Of a DNA stretch of 64,000 nt, positions 54,129-62,658 are shown in pieces. The stretch's first letter is position 1, and the number at the start of each line of letters is the position of its first letter. The position numbers and the translations under genes were made by a program. Source of the stretch: Actinokineospora xionganensis (lineage in GTDB: Bacteria; Actinomycetota; Actinomycetes; Mycobacteriales; Pseudonocardiaceae); assembly GCF_014323725.1 (NCBI RefSeq), contig NZ_JABVED010000006.1:271627-335626 (forward strand), given 5' to 3'. The notes beneath the pieces are model-generated. The model did no database searches. It was not told where the DNA came from and saw only the letters and a list, made by a program, of their open reading frames with translations.

Positions 54129-54851
54129 TCAGGACAGGAACCCGCGCAGCAGCGACGCGGTGCCCTCCAGGTGCTCGGCCATCGCGGCCCGGGCGCCGAC
54201 GGGATCGCCGCGCAGGATGGCGTCGACGATGGCGCGGTGCTGGTGTTCGGAGTGCTCGATGTTGGGGGTGATCAGCGGGATCGTGTCGAGCAGGGCGTTG
54301 AGTCGGGTGCGCGCGTCGGCGACGGCCGAGGTCAGCGACGGCGACGCGGTGGCCTCGGCGACGGCAAGGTGCAGCCGGGAGTCCTTGCGCCGGTACTCCC
54401 CCGGCCCGGCCGCCACGCAGTCGTCGAGGCGGGCGCACAGCTGCCTGCGGTCCTCACCGCTGAGCGCCCGGCTCGCGGCCGTTTCGGCTGCCCCGGTCTC
54501 CAGGGCCCAGCGCAGGGTGAGCGCGTCCTGCAGTTCGGCGGCGAGCCCGGTGGGCGGATCGACGGGAACCCGCACGGGCAGCACCGCGCTGACGAAGGTG
54601 CCGCCGTACCGGCCGCGCCTGCTCTCGACGTAACCCGATTCCTGCAGCACCCGAAGCGCCTCGCGCAGGGTCACGCGGCTCACGCGCAGCCGGGTGGACA
54701 GCTCGCGTTCGGGCGGCAGCCGACCGCCCGGGCCGATCACGCCCAGGCGGATGGCCTGCAGCATCCGCTGCGTCGTCTCCTCGAACGCGCTGCCCGTGCG
54801 GACCGGCCGTAGCAGCGCGTCGGAAAGCCGGTCGTCAGAGGGGGGTGACAT
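54129..54851 (-). CDS. GntR-family (FadR-type) regulator of the amine-degradation operon
   Basis: A 240-aa protein with an N-terminal winged helix (GVIGPGGRLPPERELSTRLR, VSRVTLREALRVLQESGYVE) and an all-helical FadR C-terminal domain (FCD) with RWALETGAAETAASRAL and HLAVAEATASPSL, where acidic/His residues may bind metal. It overlaps the preceding SDR gene by 17 bp and is the last gene of the operon, so it most likely controls that operon in response to a pathway acid. Confidence 0.9.
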   Translation of the reverse strand: MSPPSDDRLSDALLRPVRTGSAFEETTQRMLQAIRLGVIGPGGRLPPERELSTRLRVSRVTLREALRVLQESGYVESRRGRYGGTFVSAVLPVRVPVDPPTGLAAELQDALTLRWALETGAAETAASRALSGEDRRQLCARLDDCVAAGPGEYRRKDSRLHLAVAEATASPSLTSAVADARTRLNALLDTIPLITPNIEHSEHQHRAIVDAILRGDPVGARAAMAEHLEGTASLLRGFLS

Positions 54852-55617
54852 AGGCGCCGGAGATCCCGCCGTCGACCAGGAACGACGACGCGGTCATGAA
54901 CGACGAGTCGTCGCAGGCCAGGAACGCCACGGCGGCGGCGATCTCCTCTGGCTCGGCGAACCGGCCCATCGGGATGTGCACGAGTCGCCGGGCCGCGCGC
55001 TCCGGGTCCTTCGCGAACAGCTCTTGGAGCAGCGGGGTGTTCACCGGCCCCGGGCACAGCGCGTTGACCCGGATCCCTTCCCGGGCGAACTGCACGCCCA
55101 ACTCGCGGCTCATCGCCAGCACCCCACCCTTGGACGCGGTGTAGGAGATCTGCGAGGTGGCCGCGCCCATCACCGCCACGAACGACGCGGTGTTGATGAT
55201 CGACCCCTTTCCCTGCCGCCGCATGTGCGGGATCGCGTACTTGCAGCACAGGTACACCGACTTCAGGTTGACGTCCTGCACCCGCTGCCACGCGTCGAGG
55301 CCGGTGGTGAGGATCGAGTCGTCGTCGGGCGGGGAGATGCCCGCGTTGTTGAACGCGATGTCGAGCGATCCGTAGGTGGTCACGGCGGCCTGGAACAGCG
55401 CCTCGACGTCAGGCTCGCTGGTGACGTCGGCGCGCACGAACAGCCCGTCGACCTCCTCGGCGGCGGCCTTGCCGGTGTCCGGGTCGATGTCGGCCACCAC
55501 CACGTGGGCCCCCTCGGCGGCCAGCCTGCGCACTGACGCCAGGCCGATCCCGCCGGCCCCACCGGTGACGACCGCGACCCGGCCCTCAAGACGCTTGCTC
55601 AATGGAGTCCCTTTCAC
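54835..55617 (-). CDS. SDR-family dehydrogenase (3-oxoacyl-reductase-like)
   Basis: A 260-aa classical SDR. Motifs: VAVVTGGAGGIGLASVRRL (NAD(P) site), NNAGIS, catalytic Ser in INTASFVAVMG, YTASKGGVLAM, and VNALCPGPVNTPL. GTG 55617 overlaps the aldehyde dehydrogenase stop (GTGA); TTG 55602 with AAAGGGA before it is another good start. In the operon it may oxidise or reduce a hydroxy intermediate of amine breakdown. Confidence 0.9.
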   Translation of the reverse strand: MKGTPLSKRLEGRVAVVTGGAGGIGLASVRRLAAEGAHVVVADIDPDTGKAAAEEVDGLFVRADVTSEPDVEALFQAAVTTYGSLDIAFNNAGISPPDDDSILTTGLDAWQRVQDVNLKSVYLCCKYAIPHMRRQGKGSIINTASFVAVMGAATSQISYTASKGGVLAMSRELGVQFAREGIRVNALCPGPVNTPLLQELFAKDPERAARRLVHIPMGRFAEPEEIAAAVAFLACDDSSFMTASSFLVDGGISGAYVTPL

Positions 55618-56975
55618 TCATCGGTGCTCAGAAAAACGTTCTTGGTCTCAGTGAAGGACGCCAAGGCGTCGGGTCCGAGTTCGCGCCCGAAGCCGGACTG
55701 CTTGAAGCCGCCGAACGGGGTCCAGTAGCGCACCGACGAGTGCGAGTTGACCGACAGGTTGCCCGCGTCGACCGCCCGGGACACGCGCAGCGCGCGGCCG
55801 ACGTCCCGGGTCCAGATCGACCCGGACAGGCCGTATTCGGTGTCGTTGGCCAGCCGCACCGCGTCGGCTTCGTCGTCGAACGGCAGCACCGCGACGACCG
55901 GCCCGAACACCTCGTCGGTGACCGCCCGATGGTCCGGGTCGATCGGCGCGAGAACCGTTGGCGGGTACCAGAACCCCGGACCCTCAGGCGCGCCGCCGCG
56001 GAAGGCGACGTCGGCATCGTCCACATAGGACACCACGTGGTCGCGGTGCGCCGCCGAGATGAGCGGGCCCATCTCCGTCGACTCGGAGCCCGGGTCGCCG
56101 ACGACGACGCCTTGGACAGCCTTCTCGAACAGGCCGAGGAATTTGTCGTACACCTTGCGCTGCACCAGGATCCGCGAGCGCGCGCAGCAGTCCTGGCCGG
56201 CGTTGTCGAACACCGCGTAGGGCGCCGTCGCGGCGGCCTTCTCCAGGTCGGCGTCGGCGAAGATGATGTTCGCGTTGTTGCCGCCCAGTTCCAGCGTCAG
56301 TCGCTTCACCTGGTCGGCGCAACCCGCCATGATCTGCTTGCCGACCTCTGTGGACCCGGTGAAGACCACCTTGCGCACCAACGGATGCGTGACGAACCGC
56401 TGCCCCACGACCGACCCCTTGCCCGGCAGCACCTGGAACACCTCCGCCGGGATGCCCGATTCCCGAGCCAGCTCGGCGAGCCGCAGCGCGGTCAGCGGGG
56501 TCAGCTCGGCGGGCTTGAGCACGACGGTGTTTCCCGCCGCGAGGGCGGGCGCGAAGCCCCACGACGCGATCGGCATCGGGAAGTTCCACGGCACGATCAC
56601 GCCCACCACGCCCAGCGGCTCGGCGAAGGTGAGGTTGACTCCGTCTGGCACCGGGATCTGCCTGCCGAACAGCCGTTCCGGCGCGGCCGAGTAGTAAGTG
56701 AGCACGTCGCGGACATTGCCCGCCTCCCAGCGGGCGTTGCCGATCGTGTGGCCCGCGTTGGCGACCTCGAGCCGGGCCAAGTTCTCCAGGTCGGCGTCGA
56801 CGGCGTCGGCGAATCGGCGCAGCAGCCGCGCGCGGTCCCCCGGGGCGACCGCCCGCCACCCCGCGAACGCCGCGTGGGCGCGGCCGATGGCGGCGTCGGT
56901 CTCGTCGATCCCGACCAGGTGGACGGTCTCCACACGTTCGGCCGTGGCCGGGTTGATCACGTCGTACGAGGTCAA
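55614..56975 (-). CDS. Aldehyde dehydrogenase (gamma-glutamyl-aminoaldehyde type, PuuC-like role)
   Basis: TTG 56975 overlaps the preceding stop (TTGA) and has GGAG 6 bp upstream; it gives 453 aa, somewhat shorter than the usual 480-500 because the N-terminal part is brief. The family core is complete: IVPWNFPMPIASWGFAPAL, VVLKPAELTPL, VVFTGSTEVGKQIM, catalytic Glu in LTLELGGNNANII, catalytic Cys in NAGQDCCARSRILV, and FGGFKQSGFGRELG. It oxidises an aldehyde with NAD(P). The neighbours suggest a gamma-glutamylated aminoaldehyde as substrate. Confidence 0.92.
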   Translation of the reverse strand: MTSYDVINPATAERVETVHLVGIDETDAAIGRAHAAFAGWRAVAPGDRARLLRRFADAVDADLENLARLEVANAGHTIGNARWEAGNVRDVLTYYSAAPERLFGRQIPVPDGVNLTFAEPLGVVGVIVPWNFPMPIASWGFAPALAAGNTVVLKPAELTPLTALRLAELARESGIPAEVFQVLPGKGSVVGQRFVTHPLVRKVVFTGSTEVGKQIMAGCADQVKRLTLELGGNNANIIFADADLEKAAATAPYAVFDNAGQDCCARSRILVQRKVYDKFLGLFEKAVQGVVVGDPGSESTEMGPLISAAHRDHVVSYVDDADVAFRGGAPEGPGFWYPPTVLAPIDPDHRAVTDEVFGPVVAVLPFDDEADAVRLANDTEYGLSGSIWTRDVGRALRVSRAVDAGNLSVNSHSSVRYWTPFGGFKQSGFGRELGPDALASFTETKNVFLSTDE

Positions 56976-57709
56976 ATTCGCTCCAGGTCCTGTCTGCGCC
57001 GCAGGGCGGCGGCCACGAGCGCTGCGAACAGGCGGCTGTCCTCGGCGTCCTGTTCGGGATGGGACTGCACGCCGATGGTGAACCGCGCGCCCGCCAGTTC
57101 CACGGCCTCGACCGTGCCGTCGGCCGCGGTCGCGACCACGGCGAGGCCGTCGCCGATCCGGTCGAGGGACTGGTGGTGATGGCACTGCACGGTGACCGAC
57201 CGGCCCAGGATGCCCGCGAGCCTGCTGCCGCGGCGGATGGTCACGTCGTTCTTGCCGAACCGGGCGATGGCGGGCTGGTGGTCGGTGTTCGAGACCTGCT
57301 CGGGCGTGTGCTGGTGCAGGGTGCCGCCGAGGGCGACGTTGAGCAGCTGCATCCCCCGGCACACCGCCAGCACCGGCAGGTCGAGTTCGCGCGCGGCGGC
57401 GAGCAGGGCGAGTTCGGCGTCGTCGCGGGTGGGCTGCGGGGTGCCGGTGGTCGGGTGCGGATCCTGGCCGTAGCGGGCGGATTCGATGTCGGCGCCGCCG
57501 GAGAGCACGAGCCCGTCGAGCCAGTCCACCGTTTCCGCGCGCCAGTCGCCCAGCGGCGGAAGCAGTACCGCGTTGCCGCCGGCCGCGCGCACCGACTCGA
57601 CGTAGGCGCGGTGCAGGACGACGGCCTCGGCCTCCCAGATGCCGAACGCTGAGTGCTCAAGGTAGGTGGTGATGCCGATGACCGGAGGCCTAGAGCCGTT
57701 CGAAGCCAC
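56972..57709 (-). CDS. Class I amidotransferase-like hydrolase (PuuD-type, peptidase C26)
   Basis: GTG 57709 lies inside the end of the glutamine synthetase-like gene (20-bp overlap) and gives 245 aa. Conserved parts are VIGITTYLEHSAFGIWE, LVLSGGADIESARYG, the nucleophile Cys in VLAVCRGMQLLNVALGG, and the His-Glu pair in GVQSHPEQDAED. In the Puu pathway this type of enzyme removes the gamma-glutamyl group from gamma-glutamyl-GABA. Here it is coupled to the ligase and the dehydrogenase, which matches that role. Confidence 0.9.
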   Translation of the reverse strand: MASNGSRPPVIGITTYLEHSAFGIWEAEAVVLHRAYVESVRAAGGNAVLLPPLGDWRAETVDWLDGLVLSGGADIESARYGQDPHPTTGTPQPTRDDAELALLAAARELDLPVLAVCRGMQLLNVALGGTLHQHTPEQVSNTDHQPAIARFGKNDVTIRRGSRLAGILGRSVTVQCHHHQSLDRIGDGLAVVATAADGTVEAVELAGARFTIGVQSHPEQDAEDSRLFAALVAAALRRRQDLERI

Positions 57710-59054
57710 GGACCCGCTCCCAGTCGGTGACCGCCGCGTCGAAGGCGGCCTGCTCCACATGGGCGGCGTTGAGGTAGTGCTCGACGACCTCGTGGCCGAA
57801 CGCCTGCCGCGCCACGGCACTGTCGTCGAACAGGTCCGCCGCCTCGCGCAGCGTGCTCGGGACGCGGGGTTTCGCTGAGGCGTAAGCGTTTCCGGTGAAC
57901 TGGGGCTCCAACGGAAGGTCGTTGTCGATGCCGTGCAGGCCGGCCGCGATCAGCGCGGACACCGCGAGGTACGGGTTGACGTCGCCGCCCGGCACCCGGT
58001 TCTCCACCCGCAGCGAATCGCCGTGTCCGACCACGCGCAGGGCGCAGGTGCGGTTGTCGCTGCCCCACGCGATGGCGGTCGGCGCGAACGAGCCGGGCGC
58101 GAACCGCTTGTAGGAGTTGATATTCGGGGCGAGGAAGTACGTCAGCTCACGCAGACAGGCGAGCTGGCCCGCCACGAATCGCTCCATCAGCGGCGAGAAC
58201 CCGTGCGGGCCGTCCCCGGCGAGGACCGCCTCACCGTCGGTGGAGCGCAGACTCATGTGGATGTGGCACGAGTTGCCCTCACGCTCGTTGCACTTGGCCA
58301 TGAACGTCAGGCTCTTGCCCAGTCGCGCCGCGTTCTCCTTGGCGCCCAGCTTGTAGATCGTGTGGTTGTCGCAAGTGGTCAGCGCGTCGGCGTAACGGAA
58401 GGTGATCTCGTGCTGGCCGGGGTTGCACTCGCCTTTCGCGGACTCGACGTACATTCCCGCGTCGGCCATGTCGTTGCGGATGGCGCGCAGCAGTCCCTCG
58501 ATGCGGCCGGTGCCCAGCACCGAATAGTCCACGTTGTACTGGTTGACGGGTTTCAGTGCGCGGTATCCCTGGTTCGCGGCCTGCTCGTAGGTCTCGTCGA
58601 ACACGAGGAACTCCAACTCGGTGCCCACGAACGCGCCCAGCCCGCGCTCGGCGAGCCGCTCCAGTTGATGGCGCAGGATCTGCCTGGGCGACACCGTGAC
58701 CGGGCCGCCCTCGACGCGCTCGACGTCGGTCAGCACCGTCGCGGTGTGCGGATACCAGGGCGTCATCCGCAGCGTGGCCAGGTCGGGCCGGAGCACGAAG
58801 TCGCCGTAGCCGGTCTCCCAGGAGGACATCACATATCCGTCGACGGTGTTCATCTCGACGTCCACCGCGAGCAGGTAGTCGCACGCCTCGGCACCGTGCT
58901 TGAGGACCTCTTCGAGGAAGTACCGCGCGGAGCACCGCTTGCCCTGCAACCTGCCCTGCATGTCGGTCATGGCCACCAGGACGGTGTCCACCTCGCGGGA
59001 CTCGACGAGTTCGCGCAGGCGGGCCACGGAGAGCGGACCGTTGACGTCACCCAT
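57690..59054 (-). CDS. Glutamine synthetase-family gamma-glutamyl-amine ligase (PuuA/GlnA3-like)
   Basis: ATG 59054 after GGAGG gives 454 aa. The GS fold is plain: VLVAMTDMQGRLQGKR, the metal-binding AFVGTELEFLVFDE and ESAKGECNPGQHEITFRY, NSCHIHMSL, and the C-terminal RVENRVPGGDVNPYLAVSAL. The adenylylation Tyr of GlnA is not seen, and NINSYKRFAPGSFAP replaces the GlnA flap. With a hydrolase and an aldehyde dehydrogenase next to it, it most likely joins glutamate to a polyamine or other amine instead of ammonia. First gene of the operon. Confidence 0.9.
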   Translation of the reverse strand: MGDVNGPLSVARLRELVESREVDTVLVAMTDMQGRLQGKRCSARYFLEEVLKHGAEACDYLLAVDVEMNTVDGYVMSSWETGYGDFVLRPDLATLRMTPWYPHTATVLTDVERVEGGPVTVSPRQILRHQLERLAERGLGAFVGTELEFLVFDETYEQAANQGYRALKPVNQYNVDYSVLGTGRIEGLLRAIRNDMADAGMYVESAKGECNPGQHEITFRYADALTTCDNHTIYKLGAKENAARLGKSLTFMAKCNEREGNSCHIHMSLRSTDGEAVLAGDGPHGFSPLMERFVAGQLACLRELTYFLAPNINSYKRFAPGSFAPTAIAWGSDNRTCALRVVGHGDSLRVENRVPGGDVNPYLAVSALIAAGLHGIDNDLPLEPQFTGNAYASAKPRVPSTLREAADLFDDSAVARQAFGHEVVEHYLNAAHVEQAAFDAAVTDWERVRGFERL

Positions 59055-59339
59055 GGCCGAACCCTCCGCAAAGGTCTGACTGGCGCCCCTTTGAAACTCC
59101 GACCCACGCATGCTCGCAGCGCGCACTCCGGCCCGCAACCACCGACCGGGGAACATCAACCAAACGGGCTCGACCCCAGGCCGATGCCGGGTTATCCATC
59201 AAAGGACCGACTTCGATCCTTTGCGGCAGGAACCGCGACTGCGTGAACTGTGAATGAAACTGTTCAAAACACCCGCATGGTTAACGGTTGTGAACAAAGG
59301 TGATCGCGAACAAGACTGACCGGGTTCTCCTTAACCCTT

Positions 59340-59376
59340 GCCTGAGGGTTCTCCATCGAGGGCTGGAGCCTCAGGC
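59340..59376 (+). promoter_or_regulatory. Stem-loop in the leader of the subtilase gene
   Basis: GCCTGAGG (59340-59347) pairs with CCTCAGGC (59369-59376), and inside it CTCCA pairs with TGGAG, giving a 13-bp interrupted stem. It ends about 10 bp before the GAGGAG ribosome site. It may protect the mRNA or control translation. The rest of the 345-bp gap 59055-59399 is AT-richer, with GGTTAACGGTTGTGAACAAA near 59278, and contains the divergent promoters but no gene. Confidence 0.5.
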
Positions 59377-59399
59377 GACCCTGCAGAGGAGTCAGTCGT

Positions 59400-60986
59400 A
59401 TGCGCATGTCCCGAACCAGGGTGGCGGTCGCCGTCACGGCGGCCGCGGCCACTGTCGGAGCCACCTTCGCCCTGGCTGTCCCGGCCACGGCGGCGGAAGC
59501 CCAGATCCTGAACGAGAACTCCGCGAACGCCATCAAGGACAGCTACATCGTCATGCTGAAAGACGGCCAGTCGCGGGCCGTCGCCACCTCCGCCGACAGC
59601 CTCGGCCGCAAGTACGGCGGCAAGGTCGGCTTCACCTACGAGTCCGCGCTTCGCGGGTTCTCGGTGACCATGTCCGCGGCGCAGGCTCGCAAGCTCGCCG
59701 CAGACCCGGCCGTGGCGTCGATCGAGCAGGACCGCACCATCAAGCTGCTGACCGACCAGCCCAACCCGCCGTCGTGGGGTCTGGACCGGGTCGACCAGCG
59801 CGACCTGCCGCTGAACAGCAACTACTCGTACGCGACCGGCGCGTCCAACGTCACCGCGTACGTGATCGACACCGGCATCAACTACAACCACGCCGACTTC
59901 GGCGGCCGGGCCAGCCTGGGCACCGACGTGTTCACCGACGGCCAGGCGGGCAAGGACTGCCAGGGCCACGGCACGCACGTCGCGGGCACCGTCGGCGGCA
60001 AGACGTTCGGTGTGGCCAAGGAGGTCAAGCTCAAGGCCGTCCGGGTGCTGAACTGCCAGGGCGGCGGCTCGGTGTCGGGCATGGCCAAGGGCGTGGACTG
60101 GGTGACCGCGAACGCGGTGCTGCCCGCCGTGGCCAACATGAGCCTCTACACGGGCACGAAGAACGAGCCGAGCACCGTGCTCGACACCGCGGTGAAGAAC
60201 TCGATCGCCAAGGGCGTCACCTACGCCGTCGCCGCCGGAAACTTCGGCGACGACAGCTGCCAGTACAGCCCGCAGCGGGTGTCCGAGACGATCAACGTGA
60301 TGGCGTCGAACAAGACCGACGGCCGGGTCAGCAACAGCCTCTGGTCGTCGAGCTACGGCACCTGCTCGGATCTCTTCGCCCCCGGTGACAGCATCGTGTC
60401 GGCGTCGCACTCGAGCACCACGGGCAGCTCCACCAAGAGCGGCACGTCCATGGCCGCCCCGCACGTCGCGGGCGCGGCGGCGCTGTACCTGGCGGCCAAC
60501 CCGACCGCCACCCCGAAGCAGGTCCACGACGCGCTGATCGCCAACGCCACCAGCGGCAAGGTGACCAACGCCGGAACCGGGTCGCCGAACAAGCTGCTGT
60601 TCGTCGGCGGCGGCGGCGACGTTCCTCCGCCCACCGGCTGCGCCACCAAGACCAACGGCACCGACGTCGCCATCCCGGACGCGGGCGCCGCGGTCACCAG
60701 TGACATCACCATCTCCGGCTGCGAGGGCAACGCCTCGGCGACGGCGAAGGTCGACGTCAACATCAAGCACACCTGGCGCGGCGACCTGGTCATCGACCTG
60801 GTGGCACCGGACGGCTCGGCCTACCGCCTGAAGAGCTCTTCGTCGAACGACTCGGCCGACAACGTCATCGCGAGCTACACGGTGAACCTGTCCTCCGAGG
60901 CGCGCAACGGCACTTGGAAGCTGAGGGTCCAGGACGTCGCCCGGTATGACACGGGCACCATCGACACCTGGAGCCTGACGCTGTAA
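59400..60986 (+). CDS. Secreted subtilisin-family protease (S8) with C-terminal P-domain
   Basis: A 528-aa protein with ATG at 59400. It has a signal peptide (1-32, AVPATAA), an I9 pro-domain (about 45-117, SYIVMLKDGQS), a proteinase K-like catalytic domain and a proprotein-convertase P-domain (about 413-528). The triad is Asp157 (YVIDTGIN), His190 (CQGHGTHVAG) and Ser350 (GTSMAAPHVAG), with oxyanion Asn281 (AAGNFGDD). It digests protein outside the cell. The P-domain is typical of secreted bacterial enzymes and may aid folding or stability. A strong shared terminator follows. Confidence 0.96.
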   Translation: MRMSRTRVAVAVTAAAATVGATFALAVPATAAEAQILNENSANAIKDSYIVMLKDGQSRAVATSADSLGRKYGGKVGFTYESALRGFSVTMSAAQARKLAADPAVASIEQDRTIKLLTDQPNPPSWGLDRVDQRDLPLNSNYSYATGASNVTAYVIDTGINYNHADFGGRASLGTDVFTDGQAGKDCQGHGTHVAGTVGGKTFGVAKEVKLKAVRVLNCQGGGSVSGMAKGVDWVTANAVLPAVANMSLYTGTKNEPSTVLDTAVKNSIAKGVTYAVAAGNFGDDSCQYSPQRVSETINVMASNKTDGRVSNSLWSSSYGTCSDLFAPGDSIVSASHSSTTGSSTKSGTSMAAPHVAGAAALYLAANPTATPKQVHDALIANATSGKVTNAGTGSPNKLLFVGGGGDVPPPTGCATKTNGTDVAIPDAGAAVTSDITISGCEGNASATAKVDVNIKHTWRGDLVIDLVAPDGSAYRLKSSSSNDSADNVIASYTVNLSSEARNGTWKLRVQDVARYDTGTIDTWSLTL

Positions 60987-61000
60987 GCACCGCGAATACC

Positions 61001-61040
61001 GGGAATGCCCGCCGAGCCCCAGTGCTCGGTGGGCATTCCC
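61001..61040. terminator. Bidirectional terminator between the subtilase and the APH-like gene
   Basis: Arms of 17 bases (61001-61017 and 61024-61040; GGGAATGCCC pairs with GGGCATTCCC) have one mismatch and a 6-nt loop. It lies 14 bp after the subtilase stop and 3 bp from the convergent gene's stop. Confidence 0.85.
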
Positions 61041-61043
61041 CGT

Positions 61044-61973
61044 TCAGGCGGACCAGCGGCTTTCGAGGCGGTTCGCCAGCGCCCCGAAGAGCGGACCCGC
61101 CTGGGGGACATCCAGTTCGACCACCATCCGCAGCCGGTGGCGAAGCCGCTCGCGGGCGGTCATCGGACCCCATTCCCAGTCCTGCGCCAGCACCCGCTCG
61201 AACTGGTCGCGCTCGCCGCGCTGGATGCGTTGGACCAGGGCGTCGCCGCGCAGAAGCCAGGCGACGCAGTGGTCGGCCAGGGAACCAGGGACGTCCGTGC
61301 CGGTGGTCTCCCGCCAAGTCTCGACGTACGCCGACTCCGCCGAGGCGATCACCTCCGGCGCCAGGACCGTGCTGTATCCGCAGGTTGGGAAGGCCATGCG
61401 GAGGTAGGCCAGTTCGGCCAGGCCCGGGCCGCTGCCTGCTTGTTCGAAGTCGATGAAGTGCACGCCCGCGGGACCGACCAGCAGGTTCCCCGGGCAGGGA
61501 TCGCCGTGCAGGAGGGCGGATCCGTCGGTGGCGACGCGGGCCGGCAGTGAGCGCAGCGCGTGTTCCGCGGTGGGCGACGGGTGGACGCCGACGGCGGCGC
61601 ACAGGCGGAGGAACGCGGTCAGGTCCGCCTCCCGTGGGGCGTCGGCGGCGGGCAGGGACGGGGGCGGGGTGACGGCGTGGAGGCGGGCGAGACTGCTTGC
61701 GTAGGTGAGCGGGTCGGGGAACACACTCGCGCTCTCGACGTACTCCAACACGGTGACGTTCGCCGAAGGGTCGGCGTCGAGGACCTCGGGCGCCAGGCCC
61801 ACCACCGCGGCGGCCCGCAGTGCGACGAGTTCGCGCTGGAATCGCGTGTCCGCCTTGTGCCCCAACAGTTGTTTGACCACAACACGCCGGTCGGCAAGGT
61901 CGATGACCCACACCTGCGAGCCGGGACTGCTCGACAACGGGTCGACACGGCGTGGGATTCCGAGGCCAAGCAC
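61044..61973 (-). CDS. Aminoglycoside phosphotransferase-fold (APH) kinase
   Basis: From GTG 61973 the protein has 309 aa; the ribosome site is weak, so the start is uncertain. The kinase core is clear: VVVKQLLGHKADTRFQREL (ATP-binding Lys and helix), SALLHGDPCPGNLLV (HxDxxxxN catalytic loop) and VHFIDFEQAGSGPGLAEL (metal Asp). Family members phosphorylate small molecules such as antibiotics, choline or sugars; the substrate here is unknown. It is divergent from idi with only 45 bp between starts, so the two could share control. Confidence 0.82.
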   Translation of the reverse strand: MLGLGIPRRVDPLSSSPGSQVWVIDLADRRVVVKQLLGHKADTRFQRELVALRAAAVVGLAPEVLDADPSANVTVLEYVESASVFPDPLTYASSLARLHAVTPPPSLPAADAPREADLTAFLRLCAAVGVHPSPTAEHALRSLPARVATDGSALLHGDPCPGNLLVGPAGVHFIDFEQAGSGPGLAELAYLRMAFPTCGYSTVLAPEVIASAESAYVETWRETTGTDVPGSLADHCVAWLLRGDALVQRIQRGERDQFERVLAQDWEWGPMTARERLRHRLRMVVELDVPQAGPLFGALANRLESRWSA

Positions 61974-62018
61974 GCGGCTCAGGTTGCCTCGTTCTACCCA
62001 GGCAGGCAAGGTAATACG

Positions 62019-62600
62019 GTGATCACAGAGCAGGTACTGCTGTTGGACGAGACCGGCCATGGGATCGGCACCGCCGCCAAAGCCGAGGTGCACAACGCGA
62101 ACACGCCGCTGCACCTGGCGTTCTCCAGCTATGTCTTCGATCCCGACGGGCGGTTCCTGATCACCCAGCGGGCCTCGCACAAGAAGACCTGGCCTGGCGT
62201 CTGGACGAATTCCTGCTGTGGCCACCCCGGACCCGACGAGCCCATCGCGCGGAGTGTGGCGCGCAGGCTGGAAGACGAACTCGGCCTCGTCGGGCCGCAC
62301 CACCCCGACCTGATCCTGCCCCGGTTCCGCTACCGCGCGGTGATGGGCAACGGCATGGTGGAGAACGAGATGTGCCCGGTGTTCCGGGTCGTCGTGACCA
62401 CCGACCCGGTGCCCAACCCGGAGGAGGTCGACGCCGCGGAGTGGGTGTCGTGGGCCGAGTTCAGCGAGTCGGTGCTCGCCGGGACGCGCACGGTCTCGCC
62501 GTGGAGCGTGCTGCAGGTCAGCGAGCTGACCCGGCTCGGACCCGACCCGCTGGCGTGGCCGGTGGGCGACACCGACGAGCTGCCGATCGCTGTCCGGTAA
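62019..62600 (+). CDS. idi: Isopentenyl-diphosphate delta-isomerase (type 1)
   Basis: It interconverts IPP and DMAPP, the building blocks of isoprenoids, in the cytoplasm. GTG 62019 follows AAGG and gives 193 aa, the normal size. The Nudix-like core shows FSSYVFDPDGRFLITQRAS, the active Cys in WTNSCCGHPGP, and the Glu-rich NGMVENEMCPVFRV. It is not clustered with other isoprenoid genes here; the next gene on the same strand is a GT1 glycosyltransferase 58 bp on. Confidence 0.95.
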   Translation: MITEQVLLLDETGHGIGTAAKAEVHNANTPLHLAFSSYVFDPDGRFLITQRASHKKTWPGVWTNSCCGHPGPDEPIARSVARRLEDELGLVGPHHPDLILPRFRYRAVMGNGMVENEMCPVFRVVVTTDPVPNPEEVDAAEWVSWAEFSESVLAGTRTVSPWSVLQVSELTRLGPDPLAWPVGDTDELPIAVR

Positions 62601-62658
62601 TCGGGACGGTTGGAAAAAAGCAGGCGACGACCGCTTCGGCGCACGTACTGTCGGTGCA

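Noticed and set aside
57710..57820. 37-residue N-terminal extension of the PuuD-like hydrolase
   Set aside because: It lies wholly within the glutamine synthetase-like gene in another frame, is Ser/Arg/Pro-rich, and the family fold begins right after GTG 57709.
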